From an uncultured Dialister sp. (lineage in GTDB: Bacteria; Bacillota; Negativicutes; Veillonellales; Dialisteraceae), in contig NZ_UPZP01000028.1 in the NCBI RefSeq assembly GCF_900538805.1, positions 1 to 24,903 on the forward strand: a stretch of 24,903 nt of DNA. The letters run 5' to 3'. Each line of letters starts with the position of its first letter. Within the stretch, counting starts at the first letter, position 1. The notes beneath the pieces are model-generated. The model made no database searches. It was given only the letters and a program-made list of their open reading frames with translations, and was not told the origin of the DNA. Below, piece after piece: positions 21,635 through 24,903 of this stretch. A program made the translations under genes and the position numbers.

Positions 21635-21995
21635 GGTCCGCGCCCTTTGGGCGCGGACCGGGTTCAGAAGGTTCAAAAGGTTCAGAGGGTTCAAAGGGGA
21701 AGGTTGACGGGGCTTCGCCCCGAGGGTTCTTAAGGTTCTTAAGTTTGACGGGCCTTTGGCCCGAGGGTTGTGGTGGCGGCTTCGCCGCAGATTATATGAA
21801 GCCTCGGGCCCGCCAGGGCCTGTCAAACTTCGGGCCCTTTGGGCCTGTCAACCCTTACGCCGAAGGCGGCCTATAAAACTCCCTCTGAACCAGCCCGCTC
21901 TGTGGGCGGAACCGGAGCCGCCAAGGGCGTGAGCCCAATGGCGGCTTGAACCCGGGCGTCGTAAGGCGCCTGAACCTTCTTGCTTTAAAGGAGCA
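21635..21995 (+). repeat. Hairpin mosaic after proA
   Basis: GGTCCGCGCCC-TTT-GGGCGCGGACC (21635-21659), then four GGTTCARAG-type units, GACGGGGCTTCGCCCCGAG (21707-21725), the link TTCTTAAGGTTCTTAAGTTT, GACGGGCCTTTGGCCCGAG, GGCGGCTTCGCCGC, the inverted half shared with 15418-15515, and the end block GGCGTCGTAAGGCGCCTGAA with CCTTCTTGC. The uninterrupted GGGCGTCGTAAGGCGCC here is the counterpart of the MITE target at 15549-15728. Confidence 0.8.
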
Positions 21996-22045
21996 GAATC
22001 ATACCACTCTACGCTTACCATTAGAATCATGCAGCACCCCAGAGA

Positions 22046-22090
22046 AAAACACGGTAAAATCATTTTCCGATTTTACCGTGTTTTCTTTTT
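22046..22090 (+). terminator. Intrinsic terminator before the M48 operon
   Basis: Perfect 16-bp stem (22046-22061 with 22069-22084), loop ATTTTCC, ending TTTTCTTTTT. It lies about 410 nt past proA, after the whole mosaic, so a proA transcript would carry the mosaic as its 3' untranslated region. Confidence 0.9.
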
Positions 22091-22092
22091 CG

Positions 22093-22101
22093 TGATATGA
22101 T
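22093..22101 (+). promoter_or_regulatory. Extended -10 of the M48/AsmA-like operon
   Basis: TGATATGAT (TG-n-TATGAT) directly after the terminator T-tract and 46 nt before ATG 22148. The -35 is poor. Confidence 0.45.
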
Positions 22102-22147
22102 TAGGGAAAGACACAAGTCATTCATGCCCTATGGAAAGGAGACTGCC

Positions 22148-23014
22148 ATGTCCCTCACCCCTGTCATTCTGGTTATCCTTACTTTTATAGTTAATTTTAT
22201 TATGGATTTCTCCTTCTGGTCCGTCATGCTGTCCCTTTACTACATGGGCGGCACCTCCACAGGGGTCGATGACGGCACGCTCCTCCTGAAGCTTTCCCTG
22301 GCCTCCGTCATCATACCTGCCATTCTGGCCCGGCTGGGGGTGATGGAGCGGTTCTTTGTCTATTCCGAAGGCGGCCGCAAGGCCTACGGGGAGGATGCCC
22401 GCCTATTGGAGGAGGGGCTTCATGAAATCTGCCGGCGGGGAGAGCTTGACCCTTCGGACTACCGCCTGTACGTGGGACTGCGGAATGAGTACAACGCCTT
22501 TTCCCTGGGAAAGAGCATTGTGGTCATGGCGCCCCTTCTCCGCCAGTTTCCGGAAGAGGAGCTCCTTGGCGTCATGGCCCATGAAATGGGGCATATCCAG
22601 CGGGGCCACACCGGCGCCAACCTGCTCTGCGTAGGCATGTCCTGGTTCGGCCAGATTATCGTCCTGGTGTACAACACCATTTTCCTCATCTGCCGGCTCC
22701 TCATATGGATTCCCTTTCTGGGCCTTATTATCAACCTTTTCGCCCTCTTCATCAGCCTGCAGTACAATATTCTCTCCTTCCTCCTCCAGACACCGATGCT
22801 CTTCATCTCCCGTTTCGGCAGCCGGAAGGAAGAATATGAAGCCGACGCCTACGCCTGCCGTCTGGGACTGGGGCGGGGCCTGGCCCTGGGGCTTAACCGC
22901 ATCGAATCCATTTACGGCGGCGGCAGCGGAGGCTTCTTCAAAAGCCTTTTGAACGACCACCCCGATACACCGAAGCGCATAGAAAGAATCCGGAAATACC
23001 TGATTTCTCATTAA
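22148..23014 (+). CDS. M48 family zinc metalloprotease (HtpX-like), membrane-bound
   Basis: 288 aa from ATG 22148 (AAAGGAG 7 nt upstream; frame open from 22097). Zinc site HEMGH at 145-149 and EYEAD at 229-233 supply the His and Glu ligands. YNAFSLGKSIVVMAPLL before it and DHPDTPKRIERIRKYL at the end are the usual M48 flanks. Hydrophobic spans lie at 5-30 and 48-64, and a long pair between the two zinc motifs (roughly 165-220), so the catalytic domain is anchored in the inner membrane. Family members degrade misfolded membrane proteins or act in envelope stress. The next gene, an AsmA-like envelope protein, follows at 18 nt, which supports an envelope-maintenance role. Confidence 0.9.
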   Translation: MSLTPVILVILTFIVNFIMDFSFWSVMLSLYYMGGTSTGVDDGTLLLKLSLASVIIPAILARLGVMERFFVYSEGGRKAYGEDARLLEEGLHEICRRGELDPSDYRLYVGLRNEYNAFSLGKSIVVMAPLLRQFPEEELLGVMAHEMGHIQRGHTGANLLCVGMSWFGQIIVLVYNTIFLICRLLIWIPFLGLIINLFALFISLQYNILSFLLQTPMLFISRFGSRKEEYEADAYACRLGLGRGLALGLNRIESIYGGGSGGFFKSLLNDHPDTPKRIERIRKYLISH

Positions 23015-23032
23015 ATAGTAAGGAGGATGCCC

Positions 23033-24481
23033 ATGAAGGAAAAGCTCACCAGACTGCGCCATGAAAAGCGGTGGGGCCCCTACGCCCTTGCCATTCTGGG
23101 CATCCTTCTCGTCCTGTTCTGCCTTATCCTTCTCCTTGCCAAAATCGCCAGCTGCGGCGCCGCCCGGATTTTCAACTACGCCGTCACTAGGCAGGACATG
23201 CTCCGGGGCACCATCACCGTAGAATCCATTACCGCCAACATTCACGGCGGCGTCACCTTTGAAAACCTTGCCTGGGATGACCCCGACGGAAATCCCATCC
23301 TCCGCGTCCCCTCCGGATCATTCAAAGTGAATCCCTGGGATATCATCCGAAAGCACCTGGTTTCCACCACCCTGGAGGAAATCACCCTGAACAATCCCAC
23401 CTTTGCCGTCCGCTTCGACGAAAACATGAAGGTGGATTTTGTCAGGCAGCAGCAGGAGCCGAAAGAGAAAAAGGAAACGCCTTCCGATGAAACGCTGGAA
23501 GACAAAGTGTCCAATTTCAACCGGAAAAGCAGGCCCCTCAAATGCCGGCTCACCATCCGGAATGCCCGCATGGAGGCCAGCTGCCGGGAGCGCCACTACA
23601 TCATGAAACACGTGAACATGGCCGGTGCCATCGACACCAGGGGCCTCACTAAAATCAGCCTCACCACCGGCAGTTTTGGCGGCACCGCCGTAGGCGACGG
23701 CGTAGAACTTTCCTGTGAGACCAATTTCAAAGAAAAGGGCCTGCCCTCCATCATCAGCTTCACCGCCCGGGGCGTGGACCCCTCTTCCCTGGGACTGGGC
23801 GACGATATCCACGATAAAATGACCCTCACCGCCAAAGGAAACGGTCCCCTCGCCCACCTGCAGGCCGACGGCGAAGTGACCATGAAGGAACTTCATATTC
23901 CTGCCCTGGATTTCATGAACGTAAAAGGAAATATCCATTACGACGACGGAGAGATGACCTTCACCGGCGTCAACGCCCGGGTCTACGGAGGCACCGTCAG
24001 CGCCAGCGGGAACTACAACATCGACAGCCGCTCCTACGACATCTACCTCCACGGCGAAGACCTGGACAGCCGCATCCCCTCCAATGAGCCCAAATTCTAC
24101 TGCCTGGTGGACCTGGACGGCGAAATCCACTGCGACGGAGACCAGAAACACCTCGTCGCCTTCGGCCGCTTCTCCTCCACCCCCGGCTTCTATATGCTCA
24201 TCCCCTTCAACGGCATTTCCGGCACCTTCAACAACCGCTGGCGGGCCGTGGACTTCTACGACGTAGCCATTGACACCAACTTCGGCATCATCCGCACCGA
24301 CGCCTTCCACATCATCAACGGCAGACTCCATCTGGGCACCATCGAACTGGTGGACAAAGAAACGGGCCGCACCATGAGCCTCCGCGACGCCAGGGACCAG
24401 TCGGGCCCCATGAAGACTATGAAGCAGATACAGAGCGACGTGAAAAGTATCAGAAAGCAGGTGGAAGGATTGAAACCCTAG
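23033..24481 (+). CDS. AsmA/TamB-like envelope protein
   Basis: 482 aa from ATG 23033: AAGGAGG touches an earlier ATG at 23027, so the second ATG has the proper 6-nt spacing. An N-terminal span (WGPYALAILGILLVLFCLILLL) anchors a long extracytoplasmic beta-rich domain. Typical AsmA features are LRGTITVESITANIHGGVTF near the start, LEEITLNNPTFAVRFDEN, a charged linker QQQEPKEKKETPSDE, and repeats such as GEVTMKELHIPALDFMNVKG, GGTVSASGNYNIDSRSYDIY and RFSSTPGFYMLIPFNGISGT. The family is thought to bridge inner and outer membranes and help lipid movement, which fits a diderm host. It shares an operon with the M48 protease. A perfect 8-bp hairpin starts on the base after the stop. Confidence 0.8.
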   Translation: MKEKLTRLRHEKRWGPYALAILGILLVLFCLILLLAKIASCGAARIFNYAVTRQDMLRGTITVESITANIHGGVTFENLAWDDPDGNPILRVPSGSFKVNPWDIIRKHLVSTTLEEITLNNPTFAVRFDENMKVDFVRQQQEPKEKKETPSDETLEDKVSNFNRKSRPLKCRLTIRNARMEASCRERHYIMKHVNMAGAIDTRGLTKISLTTGSFGGTAVGDGVELSCETNFKEKGLPSIISFTARGVDPSSLGLGDDIHDKMTLTAKGNGPLAHLQADGEVTMKELHIPALDFMNVKGNIHYDDGEMTFTGVNARVYGGTVSASGNYNIDSRSYDIYLHGEDLDSRIPSNEPKFYCLVDLDGEIHCDGDQKHLVAFGRFSSTPGFYMLIPFNGISGTFNNRWRAVDFYDVAIDTNFGIIRTDAFHIINGRLHLGTIELVDKETGRTMSLRDARDQSGPMKTMKQIQSDVKSIRKQVEGLKP

Positions 24482-24745
24482 GGGGCGGCGGAGCCGCCCC
24501 GGGTTCAGAAGGTTCGGCCCGCCTCCGGCGGGCTGGTTCAAAGGGTTCAGAGGGGAAGGTTGACGGGGCCTTTGGCCCCGAAGGTTATGGCCGCCTAACG
24601 GCGGCAGGTTGTGTAGAAAAGTTGTGTTCGCTTCGCTCAAGGGGGCGGTATCGCCATTGGAGCCGCGCTGCGGCTCGGGTTCAGAGAGTTGTGGATAGCC
24701 GCTTCGCGGCAATGATTATAAAGTCAGCGTTACGAAATTTACATT
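24482..24745 (+). repeat. Hairpin mosaic after the AsmA-like gene
   Basis: GGGGCGGC-GGA-GCCGCCCC (24482-24500) abuts the stop codon. Then GGGTTCAGAAGGTTC, GGCCCGCC-TCC-GGCGGGC, GGTTCAAAGGGTTCAGAGGG, GACGGGGCCTTTGGCCCCGA, GCCGCCTAACGGCGGC, GAGCCGCGCTGCGGCTCG, ATAGCCGCTTCGCGGC, and the ATAAAGTCAGCGTTACG boundary block at 24718-24734. Confidence 0.8.
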
Positions 24746-24821
24746 TGTATCACCGGTGGTGCATGACGAAGAGCCAGAGCCTCCTTCCTTAGGCAGAAAT
24801 CAGCAACATTTCTGAGCCGGG

Positions 24822-24903
24822 CTATTGAGGGTGTAAAATTCCTTGTGTAAATTAGATTCCTATTAATAAACCTGACATTTTTGACCTTACACGGAAGCCG
24901 TTT
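24822..24903. other. Possible insertion-sequence end at the window edge
   Basis: GAGGGTGTAAAATTCCTTG followed by TGTAAATTAGATTCC and, further on, CATTTTTGACCTTACAC resembles the ends of IS256-type elements, which often carry spaced TGTAAA/TTTACAC words. No transposase frame fits in the remaining bases, so this is only a suggestion. From 24746 to 24821 I see nothing. Confidence 0.25.

Noticed and set aside
23318..24712. 464-codon minus-strand frame opposite the AsmA-like gene
   Set aside because: It starts in the repeat mosaic and is Gly/Val/His-rich, typical of antisense to GC-rich sequence.

Overview
The window looks like a chromosomal segment from a diderm Firmicute (Negativicutes; a Dialister- or Veillonella-like anaerobe is my best guess). 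A T-box leader and strong AAGGAGG ribosome binding sites point to Firmicutes. A TamB/AsmA-like envelope protein points to an outer membrane. The genus is inference, since no marker gene is present. Coding density is moderate, and the intergenic regions are unusually long and crowded with structured repeats.

Layout. 1-700: copies of a long palindromic MITE-like element and no convincing gene. 780-2583: a secreted beta-helix protein and a convergent membrane protein. 2899-8516 (minus strand): a nickel-pincer cofactor island, larC-larB and larE, with a COG0701-type permease and a secreted DUF362 protein upstream; no lactate-racemase-type enzyme (LarA) is in the window. 8784-10578: a small Cys-containing membrane protein and a TSUP (TauE/SafE-type) transporter. 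11094-16653: single genes (YbjN-like protein, short peptide-deformylase homologue, opine-dehydrogenase-family enzyme, secreted surface-adhesin-E-like protein, double-HTH protein), each followed by a hairpin mosaic. 16840-19335: promoter, T-box leader and a three-gene polar amino acid ABC importer (ATPase and two permeases, no binding protein). 19382-20290: a tandem array of 59/60-bp hairpin units. 20294-21632: proA with a good sigma-70-type promoter. 22148-24481: an M48 metalloprotease and an AsmA-like protein in one operon.

The least conventional content is non-coding. (1) The array between the importer operon and proA has 15 full copies of one stem-loop, and nearly all stem changes between copies are ones that keep G-U pairing in plus-strand RNA. 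(2) Six genes end with a different perfect GC-rich hairpin placed 0-4 nt after the stop codon and followed directly by GGGTTCA. These begin longer mosaics of small hairpins and GGTTCAGAG 9-mers. All nine mosaics run in the same direction as the gene whose 3' end they follow, and they mostly occur where a U-tract terminator is missing. (3) A MITE with apparent TA target duplication has inserted into one mosaic. (4) Three intrinsic terminators share the same hairpin tip.

The T-box reads as cysteine-responsive: a UGC triplet lies in the specifier loop, and the TGGA of the T-box bulge fits a tRNA with discriminator U73. The importer is therefore probably for cystine or cysteine. LarB, LarC and LarE together should make the nickel-pincer nucleotide. 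LarC carries a very His/Cys-rich insert suited to nickel storage.
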